Source: Pseudoalteromonas sp. 3D05
Lineage (GTDB): Bacteria; Pseudomonadota; Gammaproteobacteria; Enterobacterales; Alteromonadaceae
Assembly: GCF_002723455.1 (NCBI RefSeq)
Contig: NZ_PDUS01000004.1
Coordinates: forward strand, 75,682 to 139,681
Direction: 5' to 3'
Length of the DNA stretch: 64,000 nucleotides
The notes beneath the pieces are model-generated. The model worked only from the letters and a program-made list of their open reading frames with translations. It had not been told where the DNA came from and ran no database searches. Below, piece after piece: positions 38,354 to 47,246 of the stretch. Each line of letters opens with the position of its first letter. Position 1 is the stretch's first letter. The position numbers and the translations under genes are program-made.

Positions 38354-38838
38354 CAAGTTAGTAAATACAAACCACTGTGCGCTAAAAAATCACTTTGGGA
38401 TTGATGAACGACGTCAATCTCGCGCACTTGATAATACACCACAGCACCACTTTGTGTTTGTAAGCTAAACTGCTCGCCTACTTTAACGTTTTGTAGAAAG
38501 GCAAAGTGGGTGTCGTTGTGCCCCGCAATTAAAGCGCCGTGTTCAGAACCAAGCTCACCGCTTGGTAAATAATGGCTTGGCGCAAACGCTAAATTACGGC
38601 CACTAGCCCCTGCCAATATCGATAACGTTTTCCCTTGGCTTGGCCAGTTAAGCTGCGCTGTTACATAGCTATCCGCGTAGAACCAAGGTTTTACTTGCTC
38701 ATTAGGAGTAAGTAACGCTTTTTGCCATGCTTGCTCAATTAAGTGCTGAGCAAGCCATGCCTTTGCTTGTATATAACTGCCATGTGAAAATAAACCCACA
38801 CCCAACACAAGGGCGAAAACACTAAACCAGAATTTCAT
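38260..38838 (-). CDS. Class GN sortase (dedicated sortase system)
   Basis: Membrane-anchored transpeptidase of 192 residues. An N-terminal helix (FWFSVFALVLGVGLFSHGSY) precedes the sortase fold, with catalytic Cys162 in LLTCYPFD and Arg175 in EFRLLV; the expected His is in the LIAGHNDTH segment. The ATG at 38838 overlaps the TGA of the target gene (ATGA), so it is preferred over an upstream in-frame ATG at 38880. Family knowledge: class GN sortases in marine proteobacteria occur with one dedicated substrate, here the adjacent gene. The last 94 bp, including the Arg codon, overlap the convergent transporter gene. Confidence 0.92.
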   Translation of the reverse strand: MKFWFSVFALVLGVGLFSHGSYIQAKAWLAQHLIEQAWQKALLTPNEQVKPWFYADSYVTAQLNWPSQGKTLSILAGASGRNLAFAPSHYLPSGELGSEHGALIAGHNDTHFAFLQNVKVGEQFSLQTQSGAVVYYQVREIDVVHQSQSDFLAHSGLYLLTCYPFDSVVEGTEFRLLVSADKVSSTTSTTNS

Positions 38839-40835
38839 TTTTTGACTCTTAAAAAAACGAACCCAGTGATTAAAATGCAACCCAAAAACATGTGTAACCT
38901 ACTTTGCCCATCAGTTTGCGGCAATCGCATGGTGAGTCCTTGCACGGGTTGATTTGCCACTTGTACATCGTGTTCAGCTGGCGTGTTTATTGCTGTTTGC
39001 TCAATCGCGAAAAATGCAGTAAATGGGCTTAGTAATTGATGCTCTAATGCTAGGTTTTGAACTTGCTCTTTTACTAGTTGTTTATCGTTATAAAGTAATA
39101 ACGACTTAATTTTTTGCCGTGCCCATAATCGGCTTATGCCCATTGCATTTTGGCCTTGCTGTGCATTAAGTTTTAAATTAAGTGGCCCTTGCGCTGTTTG
39201 ACCGAGAAGACTTACTCCATCATTGTTTGTTAATTTAATGGCCACCATAACAGGCTCTGAAAAATATAAATCAGGTAACGGTGATGGCCAATACTCGAGC
39301 TGCTTATCATTACTTTGCAAGGTTAATTGAGTAATGGCAGGATGAGCCAATTTATTGAATAATTGCTGCATTTTCGGTTGTACATCTTTCGTACTACCTA
39401 TAAAAGTAAATGTTCCCCGACCCACATCAGCAGCGCGTCGCATAAAGTAACTATTTGGTGCACTGCCTATTCCTACCGTAAATAAACGCGTATCACCTAA
39501 TTGCATGCGAATATGTGTAAATAGTTCAGCTTCATTACTAACACTGCCATCCGTTAAAAATACCACTTGGCGCACAAACCCCTCTTGCTCGCTGTTATTA
39601 AGCACCGCATCTAACGCATCTTCAATATTAGTGCCGCCATCCGCTTGTAGGTTGTAAACAAAACGCTCGGCTCGGCGCAGATTAAAGTCATTAGCTGCAA
39701 CCGGATGCTCGCTCATAGGGGCTACTTGGTCGTCAAACCCAATAATATTAAAGCTGTCGTTTGCATCAAGTAAAGATAATGCATAGTACAACGCACTTTT
39801 TGCCTGCTCCATTGATTGACCATGCATTGAGCCCGAGGTATCAATTACAAAAACCATTTCACGCGGCAGTCTTTGCGTTTGAGTAAAGTGATCATCTGGT
39901 GGCATTAGCATTAATAAACCGTAACGCTCACCATTTTCCAACTGCTCAGTAAAATACGCAGCTTGCGCTTGCTCTTTTTGCAGTGGTTTAAACTCCAGTA
40001 AAAAGTCGCGGTTAACAGCGTTGCCTTCATCAAGTGCAATTTGATAATGTCCAAACTGTGGATTGGTTACTGCAATTTGGTGATATTTAGATTCAATATC
40101 AACCAATTCCAATCCAACATCGATATTAATAGTTAAACTAAACGTTCCACTATCAGAAGGCGCGCCAGCCGAAGTTTGATAAACAGGGCTGATCCAACCA
40201 TTAGCAACTAAAGGCGTGTTAATCGCTTTATTATCTTGAGCGTTTGCAGCTGATAACTCGCCATTAAGTGGATGATAACGCGGTGTTATCGTCATCGGAA
40301 ATCTAAGCGCAAAAGTACCACTGCGATAATCAATCACTTCTTGATACTCAAGCTCGATAATAACGGTTTCACCAGGGTTTATATTGGCTACATTTGTAGT
40401 GAATATATTTGCCCGTTGCTGCCTGACGATGGCCGCTTGTTTACCTGCTTTTTTAGCTTGTTGAAAACGCTGCTCTGCTTGCTCTGTCTTATCTATTTGG
40501 CCTTTAATGACACGCTCACCAATACGCATAGTCATTGCATGTACAGCACTTTCATCAGGCAGTGGAAATACATAACGCGCATTCACTGAAAACGGGTTTT
40601 CGTTACGGTAATGCTGAGTCACGATAACGTGATTTATCAGACCCGTTACCTTCATTTTTGCATCACTTTGCAAAATAACACCCGGTGCAACGGCTGCGCC
40701 TTGACTGTCATACATTTGCAGCTCAACAGCACTTGCCGTCACTAAGCATGGTGTAAAACTACAAACTAATATAAAAAGGCTTACCCACACCTTTACATAA
40801 GACTGGGTAAGCACTTTGCTTAGTCTACTCAACAT
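38835..40835 (-). CDS. Sortase target protein with VIT and VWA domains, LPQTDG tail
   Basis: Dedicated sortase substrate of 666 residues. A signal peptide is followed by a VIT domain (about 35-165) and a von Willebrand A domain whose MIDAS motif is DTSGSMHGQS. The C-terminus has LPQTDG, a hydrophobic helix (MFLGCILITGFVFL) and a basic end (RVKK), the tripartite sorting signal. A TTG at 40883 would add 16 residues; ATG 40835 gives a better signal peptide. It is translationally coupled to the sortase by ATGA. Its likely role is a metal-binding adhesive surface protein; ligand unknown. Confidence 0.93.
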   Translation of the reverse strand: MLSRLSKVLTQSYVKVWVSLFILVCSFTPCLVTASAVELQMYDSQGAAVAPGVILQSDAKMKVTGLINHVIVTQHYRNENPFSVNARYVFPLPDESAVHAMTMRIGERVIKGQIDKTEQAEQRFQQAKKAGKQAAIVRQQRANIFTTNVANINPGETVIIELEYQEVIDYRSGTFALRFPMTITPRYHPLNGELSAANAQDNKAINTPLVANGWISPVYQTSAGAPSDSGTFSLTINIDVGLELVDIESKYHQIAVTNPQFGHYQIALDEGNAVNRDFLLEFKPLQKEQAQAAYFTEQLENGERYGLLMLMPPDDHFTQTQRLPREMVFVIDTSGSMHGQSMEQAKSALYYALSLLDANDSFNIIGFDDQVAPMSEHPVAANDFNLRRAERFVYNLQADGGTNIEDALDAVLNNSEQEGFVRQVVFLTDGSVSNEAELFTHIRMQLGDTRLFTVGIGSAPNSYFMRRAADVGRGTFTFIGSTKDVQPKMQQLFNKLAHPAITQLTLQSNDKQLEYWPSPLPDLYFSEPVMVAIKLTNNDGVSLLGQTAQGPLNLKLNAQQGQNAMGISRLWARQKIKSLLLYNDKQLVKEQVQNLALEHQLLSPFTAFFAIEQTAINTPAEHDVQVANQPVQGLTMRLPQTDGQSRLHMFLGCILITGFVFLRVKK

Positions 40836-40861
40836 AAAATTCACGCCTAAAATAATTATGT

Positions 40862-40881
40862 GGGTGCTCTTTAGCGCACCC
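40862..40881. promoter_or_regulatory. Hairpin between pdsO-like gene and sortase target
   Basis: GGGTGC pairs with GCACCC (6 bp, 8-nt loop) in the short gap between the OmpA-like gene and the target gene. On the minus strand it is followed by an AT-rich but not pure-T stretch. It could reduce read-through into the sortase genes; evidence is weak. Confidence 0.35.
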
Positions 40882-40889
40882 AAAACGGA

Positions 40890-41618
40890 TTAGTCATTAC
40901 TGGCTGTTTGTGAGACGTTACTCGGACGAGTAGTCAGCGTTACTCGACGATCAAATACGTTCTCTTCATAAGTGTCACTATTAGCAAGCGTGTGTTGCTC
41001 ACCAAATGCGTTAGCCGTCAACCGAGTATGGCTAACGCCATGCTTAATTAAGTAACTTTGCACCGCCGAAACTCGCTTCTTTGATAGCCGTAAGTTAGCC
41101 TCTTCATCACCTCGTTGGTCAGCAAATCCATTTAAATCAAGTAATAGCTTTGGTTGACTTTTTAACAAAATAACAAGCTGATCAAGTTGCTTAGCAAAGT
41201 GGGGAACAATCTCGCTTGACCCCGTTTTAAACTGCACTGTCATTGCCATCAAGTTTCTCATTTGTGAGAGTGTAAGGCGCTCATTGTGCTGCTCTAAAAC
41301 ATCTAATTGTTCGGTGAGCTTAGCGTTATGAGCTAATACATGTTGGTAGTCGTCTGTTTTATCTTGCATCACAACCAGAGCACGTTTTTGCTCAGCAATT
41401 TTATCTTCAGCAACTTCCTTATCGCCAATTAGGCCACCAGCAAAAGCACCTACAAATGCACCGACGGGGCCGCCGACGATACCGCCTAAAATAGCCCCTG
41501 TGCTGAGGCCAATAACTGTTTCTTTGTGCGTTTCTTTTTTCTCTTCATTGCTTGCATGGGCAAAGTTAGGCGCCGCGAATAAAGTAGCGATGGTGCATGT
41601 GATAATAAGTTTTTTCAT
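40890..41618 (-). CDS. pdsO: Sortase-associated OmpA-like protein (PdsO type)
   Basis: Protein of 242 residues with signal peptide MKKLIITCTIATLFAAPNFAHA. A glycine-zipper segment (GLSTGAILGGIVGGPVGAFVG then AGGLIGD) may insert in a membrane. A coiled coil (about 85-125) and an OmpA-type peptidoglycan-binding domain follow, with DLNGFADQRGDEEANLRLSKKR and a C-terminal NVFDRRVTL. Such proteins accompany the proteobacterial dedicated sortase system. Start ATG has AAAGGA upstream. It is the first gene of the three-gene sortase operon and is divergent from the regulator pair. Confidence 0.87.
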   Translation of the reverse strand: MKKLIITCTIATLFAAPNFAHASNEEKKETHKETVIGLSTGAILGGIVGGPVGAFVGAFAGGLIGDKEVAEDKIAEQKRALVVMQDKTDDYQHVLAHNAKLTEQLDVLEQHNERLTLSQMRNLMAMTVQFKTGSSEIVPHFAKQLDQLVILLKSQPKLLLDLNGFADQRGDEEANLRLSKKRVSAVQSYLIKHGVSHTRLTANAFGEQHTLANSDTYEENVFDRRVTLTTRPSNVSQTASND

Positions 41619-41705
41619 GATTTATTCCTTTGTACTTAACTGTTTATTCATTTGTTCAGCAGGCGTTGGTTGCCGTCTGCTGTAATTGGGATGGTGTTAT
41701 TAAAA

Positions 41706-41790
41706 CACTGGCAAGTGGCAACAAAAGGGATGAATAAAGGCAAACTGCTGAGCAATTGTGGCAAAAAAAAGGCAATTGCTTTTTTGCCAG
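41706..41790. promoter_or_regulatory. GGCAA/CAATTG repeat cluster in the sortase divergent promoter
   Basis: The 227-bp region between the divergent OmpA-like and regulator genes has repeated GGCAA words near 41710, 41717, 41739, 41760 and 41771. CAATTG occurs at 41753-41758 and 41773-41778, spaced 20 bp or two helical turns. A 9-bp inverted pair GGCAAAAAA/TTTTTTGCC spans 41760-41788. Such spaced repeats suit binding by an OmpR-type dimer, probably the adjacent regulator. Proposed from position and repetition only. Confidence 0.45.
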
Positions 41791-41845
41791 TACCCAAGGT
41801 AAAAAATTAGGTATAGTGCAACTAGATAAGTAAGAAGGTATAAAG

Positions 41846-42535
41846 ATGAAAAAAATAGCCATTATTGAAGATGAAACGGCAATCCGCGAAAACTACATGG
41901 AAATGCTCAGTGCACAGGGATATCAAGTCAATGGTTTCTGCGATAGAGCAACAGCTGAGCATGCTTTTCAAGACGCACTACCTGACTTAGCCATTGTTGA
42001 TATTGGCCTAGGCCATGAAATAGACGGCGGTTTTTTGCTTTGCCAAACCTTACGCTCACTTTCAAAAACCTTACCGATTATTTTTTTAACCGCTCGCGAT
42101 AGCGAAATTGATACCGTGTGTGGCCTTCGTATGGGGGCTGATGATTACCTTACAAAAGACATTAGTATGGCGCACTTAGCCGCGCGGATTGGCGCTTTAT
42201 TTAGACGCATGGAAGCATTAGAGCAGCCTGCTGATGAAGCCGCATTAATTAATCGTGACCAACTCACGTTGGATACCAAACGTATGCAAGTATTTTGGCA
42301 GCAACAATTAGTTGATTTAACGGTGACCGAATTTTGGATGCTGCATTCTTTAGCACAGCGCCCTGGGCATGTTAAAAGCCGCAATGAATTAATGAGTGAC
42401 GCCAAAATATATGTTGATGACTCAACAATTACCTCGCATGTAAAACGTATTCGCAAAAAGTTTATTGCCCTAGATGCTGAATTTGACTGTATAGACACTG
42501 TTTACGGTATGGGCTATCGCTGGGAGCAACTTTAA
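41846..42535 (+). CDS. pdsR: Dedicated sortase system response regulator
   Basis: OmpR-type regulator of 229 residues. The receiver has EDETAIRENY, phospho-acceptor Asp in LAIVDIGLG and the Thr/Lys pair in FLTARD...DYLTKD. The C-terminal winged helix ends with DTVYGMGYRWEQL. It belongs to the regulator type that accompanies class GN sortases in marine proteobacteria. Its last base is the first base of the kinase ATG (TAATG). Expected to control the divergent sortase operon. Confidence 0.92.
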   Translation: MKKIAIIEDETAIRENYMEMLSAQGYQVNGFCDRATAEHAFQDALPDLAIVDIGLGHEIDGGFLLCQTLRSLSKTLPIIFLTARDSEIDTVCGLRMGADDYLTKDISMAHLAARIGALFRRMEALEQPADEAALINRDQLTLDTKRMQVFWQQQLVDLTVTEFWMLHSLAQRPGHVKSRNELMSDAKIYVDDSTITSHVKRIRKKFIALDAEFDCIDTVYGMGYRWEQL

Positions 42536-44664
42536 TGCTTCGTTTTGGCCTTCGCAGTAAATTTATCTTCTTGTCATGCTTTTTACTTTTATTACCCTGG
42601 CTAGGGTACGAATACGTATGGGAAATGGAGAAGTTTTTACGTCAAGGCCAAGAAAAAACACTCGTTGGCACAACGCGCGCACTCGCCACTGCGTTGCATG
42701 AACGCCCTGCTTTATTTGATTCACAAAGTAACTTTTTAGATCAAGTAGTTAAAGGCCGAGACCTTTATGCCTATAACCTCAGTAACCCAATTCAACTGGA
42801 TGGCAAATTATCTGATTGGCAGCCTTATCAAAATTTAATTTGGCATTATGATGAGCGTTATTTACAAGGTAATAAGACCAATCATCAAAGCACTGATCTG
42901 TCTTTTGATCACATGGTGGGAAAATACGGCGAATTTTTATATGCGGTTTTTAATGTAACCGATGAATCACTCGTTTACCGTGCCAAAAATAGTTTGAGCC
43001 TTACCCGCAATGATCACCTTCAAATCATGTTAAAAACACCACAGGGTGAGTTTAAACATTATAATGTCGCGGCTCGCCAAGATGGCTGGGTCAATGCATT
43101 TGATGCCCAAACCAATAAACCTTTTACTAAAATTCAGGGTTATTTTACCAGTACAGCCGTAGGCTATAATATCGAACTACGATTTCCGTTAAGTATGCTG
43201 GGTAATAAGCTTGGCTTTGCTATCGAAGATTGGGATGCAGAAAAAGTAGAACCACAGTTAATGTCAACGTCGAACATACTTAACCCTAATGATATTGGCT
43301 CAGTGCTTGTCCCCTCCCCTGAAATTAACCGCATTTTAAAAGGCATGGGCCACAGCGGCAGCCGTATTTGGGTGGTTGATAATCATCACCGCGTATTAGC
43401 ACAATCAGGCTCAATTCACCATGCGGATGGCGTCTGGGCTGATGGCCTTGCCGATAAACCCGCCAAAACATGGTGGCAACGCTTTGAAAAAAATTACTTA
43501 CACCCGCTTTATTATAAAGTACTTACTCGTCCAGAAGACGAATTTTTAGACACATTGCACGATGTAGCATCTATGCAAGGCAGCCATATTGGCAAGGCAC
43601 TCAATGGCACACCAGCGTCATCATGGCGACTGACACCGGATAACAAAGCAGTGATATTATCGGCTGCTTACCCTATTTGGATCAATGATAAAGTTATTGG
43701 TGCAGTTATCGCTGAAGAAACAACGAATGGTGTTCGCACCCTGAGAAATAAATCACTTGAGAAGCTATTTAATGTCATTTTAGCGGTAATGCTAATTGGC
43801 ACTGTTACTTTATTCTTTTTCGCTTCACGTATATCAAACCGAGTCAGGCGTTTACGTGATACCGCTGAGCAAGCAATCGATGCGCAAGGGCGAGTTACTG
43901 GAACAATTAACTATTCAGATTCAAATGATGAAATTGGCGACCTATCACGTAGTTTTGCAAATATTGTCAGTCGCCTTGGCGGCTACACTAACTATTTAGA
44001 AACCATGTCATCACGACTATCTCATGAGTTAAGAACCCCTGTTGCTGTAGTGCGTAGCTCTTTGGAAAATCTTCAAATGCAGCCACAATCAGAGCTCAGT
44101 CAAAAATACTTAGATCGGGCCAGTGAAGGGGTTGAGCGCTTAGGCAAAATAATTACAACCATGAGTGAAGCCACTCGGCTTGAACAAAGTATACAAAGCA
44201 ACGAGCCTGAGCCATTTGAACTACAAAAAATCATCAATGGATGTATGCAAGGTTACCAGCTGACTTACCCACACCACACATTTAAGCTAACAATTTGTGA
44301 CAGCCCAATTCCTATGATGGGTGCGCCTGAATTCATCGCGCAGCTACTCGATAAGCTTATTAACAATGCGCTAGAGTTTAGCTTAATAGACAGCTGCATC
44401 AGTGTCAGTTTAGCTAAGCACGACAATGAGGCTGTACTCACCGTCACAAATAAGGGGCCTTTATTACCTGAAGGGATCTCAGAGCATATTTTTGATTCGA
44501 TGGTATCAATCCGCAGCCAGCAACTTCAGCAACAACCACATTTAGGGTTAGGTTTGTACATTGTGCGTTTAGTCTGTGATTACCACGACGGTAGTGTTAT
44601 TGCAGAAAATACACCACAGCAAGACGGCGTTATATTCACCATAAGACTCCCTATATCGATGTAA
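42535..44664 (+). CDS. pdsS: Dedicated sortase system sensor histidine kinase
   Basis: Kinase of 709 residues. A membrane helix at about 8-28 precedes a large periplasmic sensor of roughly 385 residues. Its first part (NPIQLDGKLSDWQ...) resembles the carbohydrate-binding, CBM9/DOMON-like fold often found in surface sensors. A second helix lies near 415-435, then HAMP, HisKA with SRLSHELRTPVAVVRSS, and an ATPase domain with LINNALEF and LGLGLYIV. Overlaps the regulator stop by one base. The ligand is unknown; the fold hints at glycan or cell-wall sensing (inference). Confidence 0.9.
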   Translation: MLRFGLRSKFIFLSCFLLLLPWLGYEYVWEMEKFLRQGQEKTLVGTTRALATALHERPALFDSQSNFLDQVVKGRDLYAYNLSNPIQLDGKLSDWQPYQNLIWHYDERYLQGNKTNHQSTDLSFDHMVGKYGEFLYAVFNVTDESLVYRAKNSLSLTRNDHLQIMLKTPQGEFKHYNVAARQDGWVNAFDAQTNKPFTKIQGYFTSTAVGYNIELRFPLSMLGNKLGFAIEDWDAEKVEPQLMSTSNILNPNDIGSVLVPSPEINRILKGMGHSGSRIWVVDNHHRVLAQSGSIHHADGVWADGLADKPAKTWWQRFEKNYLHPLYYKVLTRPEDEFLDTLHDVASMQGSHIGKALNGTPASSWRLTPDNKAVILSAAYPIWINDKVIGAVIAEETTNGVRTLRNKSLEKLFNVILAVMLIGTVTLFFFASRISNRVRRLRDTAEQAIDAQGRVTGTINYSDSNDEIGDLSRSFANIVSRLGGYTNYLETMSSRLSHELRTPVAVVRSSLENLQMQPQSELSQKYLDRASEGVERLGKIITTMSEATRLEQSIQSNEPEPFELQKIINGCMQGYQLTYPHHTFKLTICDSPIPMMGAPEFIAQLLDKLINNALEFSLIDSCISVSLAKHDNEAVLTVTNKGPLLPEGISEHIFDSMVSIRSQQLQQQPHLGLGLYIVRLVCDYHDGSVIAENTPQQDGVIFTIRLPISM

Positions 44665-44778
44665 GCTAATCTTTGGATCATCATTCTTATTAGTTACTTA
44701 AGGTCGATTCGATTCACTCATAATTCAGACTATTTCAGGTACAGTAAGATTCAGTTTGATTAACCACATAGACACAAG

Positions 44779-44909
44779 CCACCTCAAGGTGCAGCATTCT
44801 GCGTTTCACAGGGACTTAATATCAAGGTGCTGTTTACAAAAATAGCAGTCCCTTTAAGAAGGAATAACGATGAGAGTAAGTCTATGTAAAACGCCCGAGG
44901 GCTAGTTTG
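44779..44909. repeat. Truncated copy of a 242-bp intergenic repeat
   Basis: Begins CCACCTCAAGGTGCAGCATT and aligns over about 130 bp with the repeat at 49247, sharing GCGTTT.ACAGGG.CTTAATATCAAGG, GCAGTCCCTTTAA and AATGAGAGTAA followed by AAACGCCC. It stops before the inner core and right terminus present in the other copy. It lies just after the sortase kinase gene and before a small ORF. Likely a decayed non-autonomous element. Confidence 0.7.
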
Positions 44910-44927
44910 GATAAAAAGGGGAGATAT

Positions 44928-45092
44928 ATGATATTAAAACAAGAAGAAATTGATTTTATTTTTGACTTATACCAAGACTCTTATAGTGATAATGCAAGGC
45001 AGGATAAAAACGAGCCTATCACGGAAAAACATGATGCAGCGCAATCTGTTGTTACTTTTAAAAATAACATGTTTGACCTAAAAGCGGTTTGA
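44928..45092 (+). CDS. Small acidic protein of 54 residues, unknown
   Basis: ATG 44928 follows AGGGGAG at 44917-44923, a strong ribosome binding site; an in-frame TTG at 44907 is less likely. The product begins MILKQEEIDFIFDLYQDSYSD, an amphipathic acidic helix, and ends KNNMFDLKAV. It has no signal peptide or known motif. It starts immediately after a repeat, as does the RcsF-like gene. Supported only by its start signal and codon-like composition. Confidence 0.45.
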   Translation: MILKQEEIDFIFDLYQDSYSDNARQDKNEPITEKHDAAQSVVTFKNNMFDLKAV

Positions 45093-45131
45093 TCTTTACA
45101 ATGTCGCATCTTGTAAAAGCCATGTTTAACC

Positions 45132-45365
45132 ATGAAAAGTCATTCAGCCAAAAAAGAACTTATTTTATTACCCATTCTGCTTATCGTGATCTTACTGTGT
45201 GTGGCAGGACATTTTCTATTACAAGCGAGTTTCGCTGACAGTAACCTCACTGAATACTTGCTCGCAGCACTGCCTTTTGCCATGTTTGGCTTTGTTATTA
45301 TTGCTTTTAAAATTGCAAGTAAAAGTGAAGATAAGGAACGCCAAGAGCAAAGCGACAACGATTAG
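45132..45365 (+). CDS. Small two-helix membrane protein
   Basis: Product of 77 residues with a basic N-terminus (MKSHSAKKE), two membrane helices (LILLPILLIVILLCVAGHFL and LLAALPFAMFGFVIIAFKIA) and a charged C-terminus (SKSEDKERQEQSDND). No family recognised. It is downstream of the 54-residue ORF and convergent with the DUF1543 gene. The ribosome binding site is weak, so its expression is uncertain. Confidence 0.55.
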   Translation: MKSHSAKKELILLPILLIVILLCVAGHFLLQASFADSNLTEYLLAALPFAMFGFVIIAFKIASKSEDKERQEQSDND

Positions 45366-45384
45366 TCGCTTACTAAAATTTTAC

Positions 45385-45885
45385 TTATAAAATATGATAG
45401 CCAAACCAGTCTGGTTTAATGCCTTGAGATTGACCACTTGGCGTTAGTTTTATATGTAATTGGCTATCAAGTAAATCAATGGCAAAGCAATCATCTACAT
45501 CATGTAAGTCATCTTTGTGCAAATGACTTAGACCCGCTAACAAATGCTCCTTAGCCCGTTGTTTCGCTTGCTCAGCGTCGTTTGCCACATACAAAGCAAA
45601 ATCATGTTGTTCAGCTAGGCTATCAGCGCGGTATGCGCCTAGATTTACAAAAAACAGTTTTTCTGGCTGCGCAACAGGCTGATTTACAACCTCAACTTGA
45701 TAACCATCAATGTGCTTGATTGCCATAAAGCTGTCCATATGCACACTGTTTTTATCACCAACCCATTGGCTTTTAAGTTTTGTATAGCATTGCTCTATTG
45801 CTTCACCTACCACAAAACGTATGTCGTGCATTTCTATATGACAACCCTGTATTCTGCCACCTAAGTACACCATAAATAACTGCAT
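45385..45885 (-). CDS. DUF1543 family protein
   Basis: Protein of 166 residues with the DUF1543 signature near its start: LFMVYLGGRIQGCHIEMHDIRFVVG. A second similar half (KLFFVNLGAYRADSLAEQHDFALYVA) suggests an internal duplication. The function is unknown. It follows glrR by 8 bp on the same strand and probably belongs to the GlrK/GlrR operon, an association worth noting for a family without a role. Confidence 0.82.
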   Translation of the reverse strand: MQLFMVYLGGRIQGCHIEMHDIRFVVGEAIEQCYTKLKSQWVGDKNSVHMDSFMAIKHIDGYQVEVVNQPVAQPEKLFFVNLGAYRADSLAEQHDFALYVANDAEQAKQRAKEHLLAGLSHLHKDDLHDVDDCFAIDLLDSQLHIKLTPSGQSQGIKPDWFGYHIL

Positions 45886-45893
45886 TTTTACCC

Positions 45894-47243
45894 CTACAAA
45901 ATATTATCAACGTCAATGCTGTGTTTCTTTATTAGCTTATAAAAATCAGAGCGATTTCGTTTTGCAAGCTTCGCCCCTTCTGCCACATTTCCGCCCGCCA
46001 TTTTTAACGTATTGATCACGTAATCACGTTCAAATTCTTTTTTCGCGTCGTTTAAAGATAACGGCTCAACATTACTCTCATTACTATTAAGTGCACTTAG
46101 TACTAACTGTACCGATATTACCTCACTTGGCGTCAATGCAACAACCTGCTCTACCACATTTTGCAATTGGCGAATATTACCTGGCCAATCATAACGAACT
46201 AATGCGTACATAGCATCTGTAGCAAATTGCTTTTGTGTTTGCCCCATTCGTTTAGCAATCATTGAGCTAAAATGCTGTGCTAGTAAGCTAATATCCTCTC
46301 GACGCTCTTTTAACGCCGGTAGCTTTAAATTTACAACATTTAAGCGATAGTATAAATCTTCTCTAAACTGTTGATTAGCAATGGCGTCGGGTAAGTTTTT
46401 ATGGGTTGCAGAAACAATACGCACATCAATTGGTATCTCTTCTTGAAAACCAACTGGGCGGATGGTTTTTTCTTGTAATACACGTAATAACTTAACTTGT
46501 AAGTTTAATGGCATATCACCTATTTCATCTAAAAATAACGTGCCGCCTTGAGCTTGTTGAAATAACCCTTGGTGATCTTTAACAGCACCTGTAAACGCGC
46601 CTTTTTTATGGCCAAACAACTCCGACTCAAGCAGCTCCCCAGGCACTGCACCACAGTTAATGGCTACAAATGGCCCATCACTTACATGGCTATGTTGGTG
46701 AATAGCATTAGCAAGTAACTCTTTACCAGTACCACTTGCCCCAGAAATAAGCACGTTTACTTGGGTTGGACCTAAAAGCTTTACTTGTTCAAGTAAATGC
46801 AACATTGCGCCGCTACGAGTTACAATAGCGCTGCTTGAAGCTTGTTCATCAGCATTCAACCCATGAATTTCAATTGCTTTAGCGAGGCTGTCAAATAACT
46901 CATCTTTATCCACGGGCTTGGTAATAAATGCAAAAATTCCCTGTTTGGTTGCTTCGACAGCATCGGGGATCGAACCATGAGCCGTCATCATTATCACTGG
47001 CAAGGCCGGATAACGACTTTGTAACTGGCGATGAAGTGTCATACCGTCCATTTCATCCATACGTAAATCGGTGATTACTGCATCAAATACGTGGCTTTTT
47101 AGTAATTGTAACGCGACTATGCCACTTTCGCAGGTTGTCACTTGGTAGCCCTTAGATTCAATGCGAATAGCAAGTAACTTAAGCAAACTTGCATCATCAT
47201 CTACCAATAAAACACGTGCACTTTGGGTTAATTGAGTTGCCAT
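45894..47243 (-). CDS. glrR: Sigma-54-dependent response regulator (GlrR/QseF type)
   Basis: NtrC-type activator of 449 residues. The receiver has [10 protein letters not shown] and phospho-Asp in [13 protein letters not shown]. The AAA+ domain has Walker A GASGTGKE and the sigma-54-contact loop GAFTGA. A Fis-type helix-turn-helix sits at the C-terminus ([24 protein letters not shown]). The order kinase, lipoprotein, regulator matches GlrK-QseG-GlrR of enterics, where it responds to envelope stress. A sigma-54-like promoter lies just beyond the kinase gene, facing away. Confidence 0.9.
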   Translation of the reverse strand: MATQLTQSARVLLVDDDASLLKLLAIRIESKGYQVTTCESGIVALQLLKSHVFDAVITDLRMDEMDGMTLHRQLQSRYPALPVIMMTAHGSIPDAVEATKQGIFAFITKPVDKDELFDSLAKAIEIHGLNADEQASSSAIVTRSGAMLHLLEQVKLLGPTQVNVLISGASGTGKELLANAIHQHSHVSDGPFVAINCGAVPGELLESELFGHKKGAFTGAVKDHQGLFQQAQGGTLFLDEIGDMPLNLQVKLLRVLQEKTIRPVGFQEEIPIDVRIVSATHKNLPDAIANQQFREDLYYRLNVVNLKLPALKERREDISLLAQHFSSMIAKRMGQTQKQFATDAMYALVRYDWPGNIRQLQNVVEQVVALTPSEVISVQLVLSALNSNESNVEPLSLNDAKKEFERDYVINTLKMAGGNVAEGAKLAKRNRSDFYKLIKKHSIDVDNIL

Positions 47244-47246
47244 AGA

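Noticed and set aside
38839..38880. Upstream ATG of the sortase (adds 14 residues)
   Set aside because: The ATG at 38838 overlaps the target gene stop as ATGA and directly precedes the membrane helix, the usual coupled arrangement.
44907..44927. TTG start for the 54-residue ORF
   Set aside because: It would place the strong AGGGGAG Shine-Dalgarno inside the coding region; ATG 44928 is correctly spaced from it.
45140..45358. Minus-strand 72-residue ORF opposite the two-helix membrane protein
   Set aside because: It has no hydrophobic or domain pattern and no start signal; the plus-strand frame has two clean membrane helices with charged ends.
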